A stretch of 64,000 nt of DNA. It comes from Brachionus manjavacas (lineage: Eukaryota > Rotifera > Eurotatoria > Ploima > Brachionidae). A program made the translations under genes and the position numbers. The stretch is from positions 2,542,001-2,606,000 of the forward strand of contig JAHQIY010000009.1 of NCBI GenBank assembly GCA_019054805.1, in the 5' to 3' direction. The notes under the pieces are model-generated. The model did not search any database. It was not told where the DNA came from and worked only from the letters and a program-made list of their open reading frames with translations. Below, piece after piece: positions 1 through 10,872 of this stretch (its first letter is position 1; every line of letters begins with the position of its first letter).

Positions 1-1
1 T

Positions 2-338
2 AATTTAACAATGGATGAATTTGATGTTGAATACAAAAATTTGGATTTTTTTGACGAAAAATTCGAATCTTTCCAACATTTGAAATTCAAGGACTTCTAG
101 TTCATCAATCGTAAATGAATTGATTTCAAAATTAGAAGACACTGCGGCTGATTTAATTTTAAAACAATACGACTTAATGAGAAAAAAGAGTTATAATTAT
201 AAACGTTCGGGTGAAAACGATTTCAAGATTGAGTCGGATTCAGAAGTTTATCATGTTCAAGTCGATCTAGATAATTTAGTAAAATGTGAATGTGATTTTA
301 CACTATGTGTCAATAGAGTCACCCTTATTTTTTTTTAA
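2..338 (+). pseudogene. Broken SWIM-type (MULE transposase-like) protein, C-terminal part
   Basis: Two overlapping reading frames look coding. One is open from the window edge to the stop at 98-100 and is rich in Asp, Glu and Phe. The next, open from about base 84 to 338, reads Ser-rich, then ISKLEDTAADLILKQYDLM, then a segment with VDLDNLVKCECDFTL. The CEC pair after a hydrophobic strand resembles the first half of a SWIM zinc finger (CxC...CxH), as found at the C-terminus of MULE-derived transposase proteins. The expected CRH half is missing, replaced by a T-run and stop. The switch of frame near base 85 is a likely frameshift. A similar relic of the N-terminal type lies at 62.2-62.9 kb. 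The SWIM call is a family resemblance only. Confidence 0.4.
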
Positions 339-339
339 T

Positions 340-860
340 GAGTTTTAAAGTCTTAATTGAATTTTAGATAAATCGTTTTTTCTCCTTTTGAAAATTTAAA
401 AATGTTGCTATTTACAAAAAAAAAAATGAAAGTTTCTTCTAATTTTCCTACGTTCTTTGATTAGCTTAACCATGTTCGATGGTAGGTAGGTTTTCTCTGA
501 TTGATAAGGTATGCTTTTTTGTGAAGAAAAAATGATTTTTTTTGTAATTTTGTCATTCAGCTCATTTTTTGAAAGAGTGTTTTCAGTATAGTAATATTTA
601 TTTTCATTTAGAGTGTCCCTAAAAAGTTGCCAGTTTGCTTTCTTATAGTTAAACCTTCTAATTGTAGATTTGCTTTTTTTTAAGTAGTCTATGTAAATAG
701 ACGCTTCAATTGGGAAATGGTCACTAGTCATATCATGGTCATTGAGAACACAATCAGTCACTTTGTCTTTTAATGATGAAGAAACTAAAAATAGATCAAG
801 AATTTCAGCATTCATGGATGTAATAAATAGCAACTTTAAAGATGCCAAAATAGCTTTTAC
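340..860 (-). mobile_element. Non-LTR retrotransposon fragment (end of endonuclease and linker)
   Basis: The minus strand is open from 848 to 408 and reads an apurinic-endonuclease C-terminal motif, MTSDHFPIEASI, followed by a basic linker ending in LIKERRKIRRNF. SDHFP is the classic end of the LINE endonuclease domain. The same DNA segment, diverged, occurs at 50996-51345 and 56630-56960, both on the minus strand, so this is one LINE family with at least three copies of this segment here. The reverse transcriptase part is absent at this site. It abuts the SWIM relic at 338. Confidence 0.75.
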
Positions 861-2546
861 CTAATTCAAAAATCTAAATCAAAATACAATTAGATCTAAA
901 TTTACTAAAATTAAAGAAGTCTCGTTTAAATGCATCCTATTAAATTATTTAAAATTTTTCTAAAATCAACTTTCAGAGAATTGCTTTTATAAAGATATTT
1001 CTATTTGAAATTACCGAAGATGAAAATTCCTAAAACCTTTTGAAATTTTTTTAAAACCGGGGAAGTTTTATTTCGGATTGTAAAACAAAGTAAACGAGCG
1101 GAGAAAATTTATTAATGTGTAAGATTTTAAAAGGTTGCTGTCCTGAAATTTAACATTGATTGCAATGTAAAAACAGCATAAAAATTCGATGTTCAAATTT
1201 AACAGAATTTAAAAATTTAAAGAAAATCTAATTTAATTTTACTATGCTATGATTTAGATTTTTTTAATAAATGTACTAAGTTTTCACTTTGTCACTTTAA
1301 TCAAAATTTTTATTAATTCAGAGTCCATTTTTTAGGCATTATTTATTCTTTTAAATAAAATAGAATTAAATTTAAAATTAATTTTTTTAATCAAATATTT
1401 AACCACTTTTTTAAATTAAAAAAGAATTTATTTTTTCTGTTTTCAGAACCTAGAACACTCTTAAAAATGCGTACCAAAAATTTTTTCTTATTCATTTCTC
1501 TTTTCATGAATATTTAAAATAAAAGATTTTCAGCATCAATTGACTAAATTTCTTCTAAAAAAAAATCAATGGAAATGATCAATTTTTCACTTGAAAATGT
1601 TTCGACAAGGATTTTTCAAAATACTTTTAAATTTGTAAAGCAAATTTTTGCTTGAAATTTAATTTAAAAATACTTAGCAAGATAAAAATAAAAAATCGAC
1701 TTTAAAATATTCATTAATTTTTTTAGCTATGAAAAGTATTTTTTCTTCTTTAATTGATATTGATTATTAAATTATGAGCCAAGAACGATATGTATATTTT
1801 CTTCAGAATTTACAAATCATTCAAATTTTTTAAAGCTTAAAATTGTAATAAATCGAGGAAACAAAAGAGTTTTTTAATTATTTTTTTATTTAATAAAAAA
1901 TAATCTCTTTTTCAAATTTTTATTAATGAATAAATTAGTCCAAAGCTGAAAATCTTTAATTCTCAAATAAAACTGTAGCAGATTTCTAATTCTTATTTAA
2001 TTGAATTAAAATTTCAAAAAAAATGTAAGTGTCATAAATAAGGTGAGATTAGCTTTAATGTTAGACTCAATATTCAAAACAATGGGACTTGACTAAGAAA
2101 AAATATCTCGAAGTGACTTTAAAGCCCTCGAATAACTCGAATTGCACTTTATAATTTGTTTTTATTTTTAATTAATAACAAAATAAGAAAATTCTATTCG
2201 ATTCAAAAACAAAAACCTTTAAAGGTAAAGACCTTTAATTCAAAACGCATATAACTTTTGATTAGAAACGATAAAACTGCTTCGATACGAGGTGTTTTTG
2301 ACAAATCAACATAATATTCTTTTAGCCAAAAATACAATAATTCGGAAGCATTAAATAGCAAAATCGATATTAAAACTCTTTTAAAAAAGTTCAAAAACTT
2401 ATTTGTTTGGAAAATCAATCAATGGCAAGGTTACTTAACCAAACAAATTATATAATACCAAATTTAAATATTTAAGTTGAATGTAAATTTTGAAAAATTT
2501 TCCATAAAAGAAAAACACATTTATTTTATTTTTTATTTAATTTTAG
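861..2546. other. AT-rich intergenic DNA, 5' flank of the HSP70-like gene
   Basis: No supported gene. Short open frames here are AT-driven. The stretch just before 2547 (TTTAATTTTAG) is a good splice acceptor, so a non-coding or short coding first exon of the HSP70-like gene probably lies in this interval; I could not place it. Confidence 0.5.
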
Positions 2547-5500
2547 ATGACTGAAGTAATTCCGATAAATTCTTTTCAAAAGTCCAAAAGTAGTCCAGAA
2601 TTGTACGAAGAGCGCACATCGTCAATCAGAACAGCTGAGTCGCCGCGCAAAAATTTCAAAGTCAAATTTGATTCTTCAATTTTTTTGGATGACTTGTTCA
2701 AAAAAGCTTTCCGCCTGAGCCAGAGCACTTCAAGAACCAAAAAATGCAAAATTAAATACTCCGATGAGTACAGATACGGAATTGGAATCGATATAGTGAG
2801 CTATGGTGCGTTTAGCGCCAAAATGGCCTGTGTGAGCATCAATAAAGATGGCAGCTTTCAATCTATTCAAATCGTGGAGGACCACATAGGCAGTCTTAGA
2901 TGCAGTGAGAATTCAAAAATGAGTCAGAATGAGAAAGAGTTTGCGGAACAGTTTCAATTGATGATGAGCAAGGTATTTCAGTTGTTCGGTAAAAGATGGT
3001 ATGAGATGACCGACTCTGACTTGAGGCTTCCAAAGTCAGCTGTGTTCAGAATAGTTGAACAAGATCAAATGCCAAGTGTTTGGTTCGATGAGGCCAGGAC
3101 CTATTCCATTAATAAAATATTGCTTAAATTTTTTCTCTGTATGTTTGAATGCATAGGAATTGATTTGGGTAATGCGTCATGCAAATGGACCGAGCGTATT
3201 ACTCGGCTTTGTGTTGCTTTGCCATCAGATTTTCATTCATATCAAAGGCTGTGTCTAAAAATTTGCTTCGAACAAATTGGTCTTAGAGAGAAGTTCTTGC
3301 TAGTGAACAAATCGACTTCTCTTGCACTTCCGTTCATGGCCAAAAAGCTAAATGATTCTTCTAGAAAGTTTATCATCGATTTCGGATCAGGTAAGATATT
3401 TTAAGAAAAAAATAAAGTCTTTAAAAAAATTAAACTCTTGGGTTTGTGTTAAATAGCATCCAAGTTATATTTTAAATTCTGAAAATTATAATTTGTTTAT
3501 TAAAGTGATTTTTAATAGTTTATATTTCGTAATTTTCTTTGGTTTTAACCGATTTTTTTTTAACTGTGTTTTTTAATAAATGGCAAATTAAGGTTAAAAA
3601 TCGTTTAAAAATGACCAATTTTAATAAAAAATGATATTGTTCAATTAGTAAATATATTTGTTCTTAATGTTATCAACAGATGTCTGAATTTAAATCACGA
3701 TTTTTGCCACTGTGAAATTCAAACATCATCCTTTTAGTTAAAATTATTCATTCCAAAGACTAGTAGAACTGGTAAAGGCTGGTTAATCAATGTATCCTTT
3801 TATCATTGTTCTGAAAAAAGTGTGGGAAAATTAAGTCTGTAGTTAAAGTATTTTCTATAATTGTGTACAAAAAACTGGAGAATTTTTTTTTAAATCTTCA
3901 ATTGAAAAAAAAATTGTTAATTTAATTAACTATTTATAAAATATAAAATTTGTTTTGCGGACATATTATATTTCGAATACTAAAGAAATATTTTAGGTAT
4001 TTATAGTTAAAAGTAAACTTTAATAAAAAAGAGCTATGTATATTTTTTAATTTTTTTTCAAGAGCACTTATATCAGCTTTAATTTGTCGTCTAAGTCTTG
4101 GAAAAAATTTGGACTATTTAATATTTTATTATTAGTAGTAGTAGTATAATGAACTTCTGTATGCTATGGACCCAGCATATTAAGCATTTATTTTTTCATT
4201 TTCTAGCTGTAAAGTTGCTTTATTTTTTTTTAATATTTAGCAAAAAAAGTAAATTATCTAAATAAATGATCATATATTAAAGAAGTGAATTTTTCAATAA
4301 TTAAGTCAAAAATTTGATAAAATTTGAAATATCTAAAATCATTTAAATAAAAGCTTCAAAATACTAAAAAAAATTTAAAATTTTTAAATTAATGCAGAGA
4401 CTCAATTTTAATTTAAGTTTAACCATTGTAAAGACAATGAGAACTTTACAATTTTGTAATTTTGTAAAATTTTTATTATTTTTTAAACAATTTTGTAAAT
4501 GATTTTTCTTTTGAAAAATTTTTCAGATTTATTAAATAAAGTTATGAATTAAAATTAAATTAAAAATTCTTTAAAACTTTTAATAAATAAGTGATCAATT
4601 TCGATCATAGTGATTAAAATCTAATTTAAATTGGTTTAATTTTTTTGTTTGAATTACAAAATGTATTTGATGTTGAAATAACATTAAAAAAGGCGAAAAT
4701 TCAAATTTTTCTTTCAGTTTAAAATTATTGCAAGCATTTTCAAATTTGAAATTAAACTTTTTTGTGAAATAGAACGATTAATTATTTTTAATCAGTAATT
4801 ATCCACTTGTAATAGGATCAATTTGCTTAAATGTGATTTTGATGATAAGAGTCATATTTTTTTGATATAAATTACATAATTCTTTAATTACTTTAAAAAA
4901 CAAAAAAATTTTTTAGACAATTCGAAATATCAAAATTTGCTCAATTCGTTTGGAGACAAGCTAATTTTTCAAAATTATTATTTTTCTTAAGATCAAAAAT
5001 ATTCTTTTGAACGGGTTCAGATTATTCAAAATAATCATCGAATGTTAAAAAAATTAAAAAAAAACATAAAGTTATTTATATTATTCTAACCTTTTAAAAA
5101 GCAAAATAGATGATAACAGTCATAAATAAAATCATAAATGAAAAGTTTGCATATTAATAAACATTTTCAACGATTGAATTTAAATTTAAATCTAAATGAT
5201 TATTAAAAGTTTAAAATTCTCAAATTTTTTTTTCATTTTACGAATAAAAATTAAACTTTTTCTATTTTACTAAAAAGTTTAATTTCAAATATGAAAATAT
5301 TGAACTAAAATTATTTTTTTAATTTTGAAACTGAAAAAAAATATTTTAAACATCGCACTTTTTCAATAGTATTTTATCAGTAATTACATTTTGTAATGCA
5401 AATTTGCTATTTCTTCCCCATTTTTAGAGTATCTTTTATATTCGATCAATTTATATAAGTTATTTTATTTTATTTTGTTTATTTTTTTATAAAAAAAAAA

Positions 5501-7331
5501 TTTCGGAAAATTTGGCCTAAAAAGGGTTTTGTGAAGTTCAGTTCAAAAGAACAGAACAAAGTATTTAAAAATTTAATAATTTTTTATCTAAAAGTTTAAA
5601 ATTAATTCTGAAAATGCAGCATGGTGCAACATTCAAAGTTGCATCAACTGTAAAAGTCTGCTAATGATATGCAGAATCTCTGCAAAATGCACCTCGCTCG
5701 ATTTTATTGAAATTTAATTTCTGCATAACTCTGCAAATTTAGCAGGCTTTGATATTTGATGCAACTTTGAAAGTTGCACAATTTGCATTCACAGAACTGA
5801 GTTTAAACCTGAGTAGAAAAAAAGTTATTCAATTTTTTTAGATTTTTTCTGTTCTTATTTTCATTTTGTACTGAATTTCACAAAACCATAAAAAGGATCT
5901 CTGAAAAGAATCTACTTGAAATTAAATTTTAGAAATTGTTTTCTTTTAAAGTAAATATTTGTAATTTTGAAGCTTTATTGTCAGATTTTTTAAAATAAAT
6001 AAAATTTTGAAAACAAACTCTTCCCGAACCTTTTTCTATTTTGGATTTTAATAAAAAATAATCTCGTCCTTCCGCGTAATTTTGTCTTAAGCTTAAATTT
6101 TCAATTTAAAGGCTACATGAACAGTTCAATAATAGAATGCATTGATAAAAAAAACCTAAATGTTGTGGATCAAACTGCTGATCGCAATATATCATCGCGA
6201 AAATTTTTCGAAAAATGCTTCAAGGTCTTAAAGCATCAGGCCAAGAGCCAGAACATTAATCTGAATAAAACGTTGACTCGTTACCATCTGTACAAACAAA
6301 TGAACACAGAAAGAATCACCACTGTCAGAAATGAAAATTGGACAATTAAAACCCAAGGCAAAGAGTTTATTCTGAATATGAAAAAAATTGGCATTGAACT
6401 GCTGGCCACGAGTGTAATTGACAAGTTGAAAAAAACTGGTATCATTGACCAGAATTTTAAAATAAATGACCAAATCACAGAAATTCTAGTCTGTTCAGAC
6501 GCTGTTTTATACGAATACCTGGAGCCATTACTTAAATGCCATTCCAATCAGGGCACAAATATAATTTTCATGGACAACGATTGTGCCAGCATAGGCGCTG
6601 CCTTTTTGTCTTCATCTACACTCAACTTGACCAACAATGACATTTTACCAAACAAAATCGGAGTTGGTCTTTACAATGGTGTGATCAAAGACCTAATTAA
6701 TTCAAAGACTAACTTTCCTTGTTCTGGAAGGCATCTTTTTCAAACTTTGATTGACAACCAGACAGTGCTAAGGGTCAATTTGTACGAAGGTGAGTCACCC
6801 CTGGCCAGATATTGCAAGCATATCAGTGAACTTGTGATTGAAGATATTCGAAAGAAACCTGCTGGCTCGGCCAAGATTGAGCTAAAAATTGAGATTGACC
6901 AAAATGGTGTTCTGTGTGCTTCAGCCATGGACATTGACTTAAAAGAGCAATTGCCGGTCAGAATTAACAGTGATTCCAATAATTGCTTTGAAACTATTAA
7001 GAGATCTAAATATGCGCTCAAAAATGTCATTTTTACTCGGCCAGACGATGGATCTGATGCTGAATTGGCCAAAAAACTCCAGGATTTTGACTATTTTTTT
7101 GATTATTTGTTACACATGTACAGGCATTCGTCTATGGAGGTTCAAATGCTGGTCAAAAAGAAAGTCTATTTGGCTAAGAAATATATTAGCAAAAATAGAT
7201 TGAAAATTTCTAATGATGATCTTGATCAAGTTCGAATCGAGCTGGAGGAAGTTCTAAATGATAATGCTCCAGAGTATAATGCTAATTTTTATTACCATCG
7301 AGCTAGGTCTAGTTTTTGTTCAATCTTGTGA
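2547..7331 (+). CDS. Divergent HSP70-like protein (two coding exons)
   Basis: Exons 2547-3390 and 6112-7331 join in phase 1 across a GT-AG intron of 2721 bases to give 687 residues. The ATG directly follows an acceptor AG, so an upstream exon is likely. After an 80-residue Ser/Lys-rich extension comes an HSP70 nucleotide-binding fold: GIGIDIVSYG at the phosphate-1 position, CVALPSDFHSYQR matching the VPAYFxxxQR strand, and DFGSGYMNSSI (spanning the intron) matching DLGGGTFDVSI. The GGSTR-type loop reads VCSDAV. Then follow a substrate-binding segment (YEGESPLARY, then IEIDQNGVLCASAMD) and a helical lid. Canonical Gly and Thr residues used for ATP hydrolysis are changed, and the C-terminus is FCSIL, not EEVD. 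Length and order fit HSP70; the sequence does not fit the cytosolic, BiP or mitochondrial classes. Probably a lineage-specific, ATPase-weak relative. Function is unknown. Confidence 0.85.
4645..5405. mobile_element. Inverted-repeat element, copy A (about 760 bp)
   Basis: The left arm begins GAATTACAAAATGTAT at 4651. The right arm, near 5255-5400, is its diverged reverse complement: after reversal it reads ATTACAAAATGTAA, then AAAAAGTGCGATGTTT, then AAATTAAACTTTTT as in the left arm. Arms are about 110-150 bases. Similar arms occur at 49381 (+), 53655 (+) and about 54700-54855 (-). No coding capacity inside. An internal stretch, 4855-5020, also matches 24965-25170 in reverse. This looks like a non-autonomous DNA transposon; no target duplication was identified. 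Confidence 0.55.
5604..5797. mobile_element. MITE-like foldback element
   Basis: The two halves are imperfect reverse complements. On the left are GTGCAACATTCAAAGTTGC and TCTGCTAATGATATGCAG; on the right the reverse complement reads GTGCAACTTTCAAAGTTGC and CCTGCTAAATTTGCAG. The repeated words GCAA, TGC and TGCAG make it stand out from the AT-rich intron. Size (about 190 bases) and structure fit a MITE. No coding sequence. Confidence 0.6.
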
Positions 7332-7357
7332 TTGAAATAGTTTTAGTAAACTTATAA

Positions 7358-7429
7358 GGTTCTATGGTGTAACGGTTAGCACTCTGGACTTTGAATCCAG
7401 CGATCCGAGTTCAAATCTCGGTAGAACCT
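7358..7429 (+). tRNA. tRNA-Gln (anticodon TTG)
   Basis: All four stems can be drawn. The acceptor GGTTCTA (7358-7364) pairs with TAGAACC (7422-7428), with T7429 as discriminator. The D arm carries TGGTGTAACGGTTAGC (box A). The anticodon stem CTGGA/TCCAG encloses loop CTTTGAA, with anticodon TTG at 7391-7393. The T stem CCGAG/CTCGG encloses TTCAAAT (box B). There is no intron, and CCA is not encoded. It lies 26 bases past the stop of the HSP70-like gene, on the same strand. Confidence 0.95.
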
Positions 7430-7436
7430 TTTTTTT
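7429..7436 (+). terminator. Pol III T-run terminator of tRNA-Gln
   Basis: Eight consecutive T directly after the acceptor stem, the usual RNA polymerase III stop signal. Confidence 0.85.
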
Positions 7437-7871
7437 CTAATTTTATTTTTTTTTCATTTTAGATTTATTTTCAAGTTTATTTGATGTACAAAATGCTTTT
7501 ACTTCAAAAAAAAATAAAATTTTAAAATTTAATAATCTCTAAAATTTTTGAAAATATTAGAGATTATTTATAATAATATATCTAAATTAGTAATTTTTTT
7601 TACATTGAAAAATAAAAAAAAATTGATTTAAAAAATGTGAAACTACCAAATTTTTGTTACTTATTCTTGCCAACTCATTTGGTTTCGATTCAAAAGATGA
7701 TTTTGATATTGTAATAGCCTTACACCGTGTACCAGTAGTATTATGAAATAAGTCAATTTTATCACACATTTCATGTATTATATAAGGTTGACTAATTGAT
7801 AAGTTACTTAAAAAACTTGTTACATTCTAACTCTTGATTAATTATTTTATCAATAATTGTTTCTAAAATAA
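7437..7871. other. AT-rich spacer
   Basis: No gene supported. The minus-strand frame at 7587-7769 has no recognisable features. Confidence 0.5.
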
Positions 7872-8002
<131 letters not shown>

Positions 8003-8095
8003 GTATGTCTGTTCGAGCATAAGCTCCTTCATAAAGATTTTAGTATGTTAGTAGATTTTTAATTATGTTTTCATTTGTATTTAATTTAGAGAGTC

Positions 8096-9163
8096 GCTGC
8101 GTTACACACAAATTTCCTAACACACATTTTTTTTTTTTGCTGCGTTCAACCTATTTTTTTCTCAAAACACATTTTTTAGTATTTGTGCGTTTTATTCTAA
8201 AAAATGAGTGAAAAGTAAAAAAACAAAGTTTCTGGTAAAATTTTATTTAAAATAAAAAAATATATAAAATTAGTAAATTAATTTAAAAAAAAAAAAAGTA
8301 AGCTATTTTTCACAAAAATTACAAGTCCACAATTTAGTCGATTTAAGACTATCAGAACATTTACGATGAAAATTTTTATAACAAATCGAACAAATTTTAA
8401 CATATTCCTTCAAATTAAAGTATTCATTACAAATGTCACATTTTAAATTAATCTTATAAGAAAATAAAGAAGCTTTAAGTTGTTTTAGACCATCATCAGA
8501 AAATAATGACGTAAAATTGTTTAAATTTTTTAGAAATTGATTATAAATAAAATAATTTTCTAATGATAAATTTGAAAGATGCCGAAATTGATTGCAAAAC
8601 TGATTGGGATTATAAAAATGTTGATTATTTTGATAACCATTATTTAAATTGTTGTATTGGTAACCATTATTACAATTCGGTTGCCAATTATTAGGATGCA
8701 TTTGAAAACAATCGTTATAGTAAAAAGAATTTGGGTACATTTTAATGTTTCAAAATAATTATTAAGCATTTTATATCAATCTGCATTGTCATTTTCAACA
8801 GTATATAAATAAAAGTTAAAAGATAAATCAAAAATTGATCATTTATTTTTAATTATTTAGACAGCATTGTACTAGGCATCAAAGTTAATTGGTCTTCAAG
8901 TATCAAATAATTAGAATTTTCTCTATTCGCTATTAAAAGGTTGCATTGTTACAAACAATATTTTTATTTGTAGTCCAATTTCCATTAAATAGAGGTTAAT
9001 TAAAAAGTCCAAAAAAAGTATTTTCAATAAAAATTTGTTTTTTATTTTTCACCTATTTTTTAGAATAAAACGCACAAATTCTAAAAAATGTGTGTTCGGA
9101 AAAAAAATAGGTTGAACGCAGCAAAAAAAAAATGTGTGTTAGGAAATTTATGTGTAACGCAGC
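8096..9163. mobile_element. 1.07-kb element with about 135-bp terminal inverted repeats carrying a PHD-finger gene
   Basis: The left end from 8096 starts GCTGCGTTACACACAAATTT. The reverse complement from 9163 starts GCTGCGTTACACATAAATTT. The match continues with few differences for about 135 bases (to about 8232 and from about 9025). Each arm contains GCTGCGTT twice, at the very end and about 43 bases in, and repeated ACACACATTTTTT words, which resemble subterminal binding sites. Between the arms is one complete gene (8303-8740, minus strand) and no transposase. No clear target-site duplication: flanks are GAGAGTC and CAATTTC. It sits inside a LINE 3' region, which shows it arrived by insertion. 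The class is not recognised; it is likely mobilised in trans. Confidence 0.8.
8303..8740 (-). CDS. PHD-finger protein inside the TIR element, 145 aa
   Basis: An intact single-exon frame with ATG at 8740 (complement). Residues 1-50 are Asn, Gln and Tyr rich (NNGYQYNN, NNGYQNNQ) and low in complexity. A short helical middle follows. Residues about 99-143 make a C4HC3 zinc finger: CDIC, 12 residues, CSIC, 4 residues, His, 2 residues, Cys, 11 residues, CNFC, with Trp two residues before the seventh Cys as in PHD fingers. PHD fingers typically read histone H3 tails, and are known in ORF1 proteins of CR1-like LINEs. So this could be a captured ORF1 domain or host gene. An AATAAA lies downstream near 8245 on the minus strand. 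No nuclease or RT motif is present, so it is not a transposase I can recognise. Confidence 0.7.
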   Translation of the reverse strand: MYPNSFYYNDCFQMHPNNWQPNCNNGYQYNNLNNGYQNNQHFYNPNQFCNQFRHLSNLSLENYFIYNQFLKNLNNFTSLFSDDGLKQLKASLFSYKINLKCDICNEYFNLKEYVKICSICYKNFHRKCSDSLKSTKLWTCNFCEK

Positions 9164-9480
9164 CAATTTCTTTAATTTAATATGAATAATAAAATAATGA
9201 AAATGTTTATGATCTAAAGTTTAATATAGATTATATGTTATTTTGATAGGGTTAGAATAAAATGAATTATTGATTCATGGAAAGTAATTTTGAATGACTA
9301 GATAGCAATTACATAATGGAGTTGGTTGTACAACCAACTTGTACTTGTACTCAACTTGTACTCGCTTACCAGCCTTACTATTAATGAAACAGATTTTTCC
9401 AGACCTTGTTGTATTTATTTCTCATTTAAATCAAAAAGACGATTGTCATCAATTTCACTTAAATACTCGACTGAATAATT

Positions 9481-10644
9481 GAGTACGAATGAAATATTCA
9501 AATTTCAGTATCATTGATATTCAGGTTTATTAGACCCGTTTTATTTTATTTTAGACAAAATTTAAAATTTCATCTTTAAACTTTGTTGCTTTGGTCGAAA
9601 ATTTATAATTACTTCTACAGGCTATCTAAAAAAGACAAATTAAAACTTGATTTGTTCGAAATTAATTCAATTTTATAAAAAATTCAATAATGTTTAAATT
9701 GAAATTTTTAATTTAATTTTCAATGGTTTCATTATTGATATTTTTGAATACCAAAAGCTTTATAACCCCAACATTGACAAAAGTTTTCTTTCTTTCAGAA
9801 AAAGAGAAAGATCTGTGAGTTTCTCTTTCTTTTGACCCGAAGTTTTCGGCGCATTAAAATCTTCAGACAAAAAATGCAACCGCAGAACATGGCCAATTAA
9901 GAAGAAAAGTCAGGTACTGGGATCATAGATATTTTTTGGACACTACATGCGTATATGTAAGCCATATCTTTAATCTGCATCAACATCAACATAATCTCTA
10001 AAAAAATCGCATCAAAGCTATAACATCGATATTTATGGTAAATTGGTGATATTTTTTGTTAGATATTATGAAAAAATTCAAATTTTTATTTTAAAATTTC
10101 AGTTTTTGCTAAAATAATTATTTAAATTTATAAATAAAAAAAAAAATTTCATTTATTTTTTAAACCAAAATTTACGTTAAGTTTAGTTCTTTTTGTCCCA
10201 AAAAGTTAAAAAATAGTAAAAAAATTTTACAAAAAGGACAAAGAAAAATTTTTGATCAGATTTAATTTTTTAAATTTGATACCACTTATTTTTAAAAGTT
10301 GAAAAAAAAAGCTTTTAAATGTTGAATATAAAAGTAAAAATTTACGATCAAATTAAATTACATGTTCGCATAAAAGACTAAAGTCTGCTTTGGACACATT
10401 AAAAATGAACCCAAAAACTGCCATTTTTCGATAAAAATTGGATTTTTTTTGTCACCATTTCTATCAAAAAATATCCCAAATTTTACATAAATTTTCAAAT
10501 TCAGTAAATTTGTATATTTACGACACCTGTTGTTTTATTTCTTTTAATTCATAATACATTGATTACATGTGTTAAGCAAAGCTTTAAAAAAACTCATGTT
10601 TAAAAATTATTGTTTTTGTTTCTCCTACACCATAAGCTTTATAT
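9481..10644. other. AT-rich intergenic DNA
   Basis: No gene supported. A short hairpin lies near 9798-9832, with AAAGAGAAA and TTTCTCTTT arms. The stretch 9840-9960 has more balanced composition but no open frame of note. Confidence 0.4.
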
Positions 10645-10872
10645 TTATTTATGAGGTAGTTCTGAGTTTTTGAGTTCTCCTCTTAATTTTTTAACTGCTT
10701 CTTGTATCGCTTTGATCATTTTATTATATTCATCGATACATGCTGCGGTTCTTGTTTTTTTTCTCTTTTTTTCTGGGTTTTGTAATTCATCTTCTAGTTC
10801 TTTAGCTTCGAGTAGAGAATAAAATTTTTCTTTTTGTGCCCTTTCTTGATCAACCTCGAATAAGAGCCTCGC
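10645..10872 (-). pseudogene. Unidentified coding remnant or terminal exon
   Basis: The minus strand is open for about 75 codons and ends in a TAA at 10645-10647. Composition is clearly protein-like compared with its surroundings: acidic and basic helix residues with motifs FEVDQERAQKEKFYSLLEAK and PEKKRKKTRTAA. There is no ATG. An upstream AG at the 5' edge (ATGAG, about 10873) could be a splice acceptor, so it may be the last exon of a small gene; equally it may be part of a dead element. No family recognised. Confidence 0.3.

Larger units (their letters stand above)
3391..6111 (+). other. Long repeat-bearing intron of the HSP70-like gene
   Basis: Donor GTAAGATA after base 3390 and acceptor AATTTAAAG ending at 6111, with phase 1 kept. 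It is about 50 times longer than the typical intron in this window. Most of the excess is AT-rich sequence, an inverted-repeat element at 4645-5405 and a small foldback element at 5604-5797. No coding exon seen inside. Confidence 0.8.

Noticed and set aside
2203-2418. Minus-strand 71-codon frame
   Set aside because: Phe/Leu-rich from AT-rich DNA; lies in the presumed 5' region of the HSP70-like gene.
6228-7203. Several open frames on the other strand and frame within the second HSP70-like exon
   Set aside because: Shadows of the real exon; no domains.
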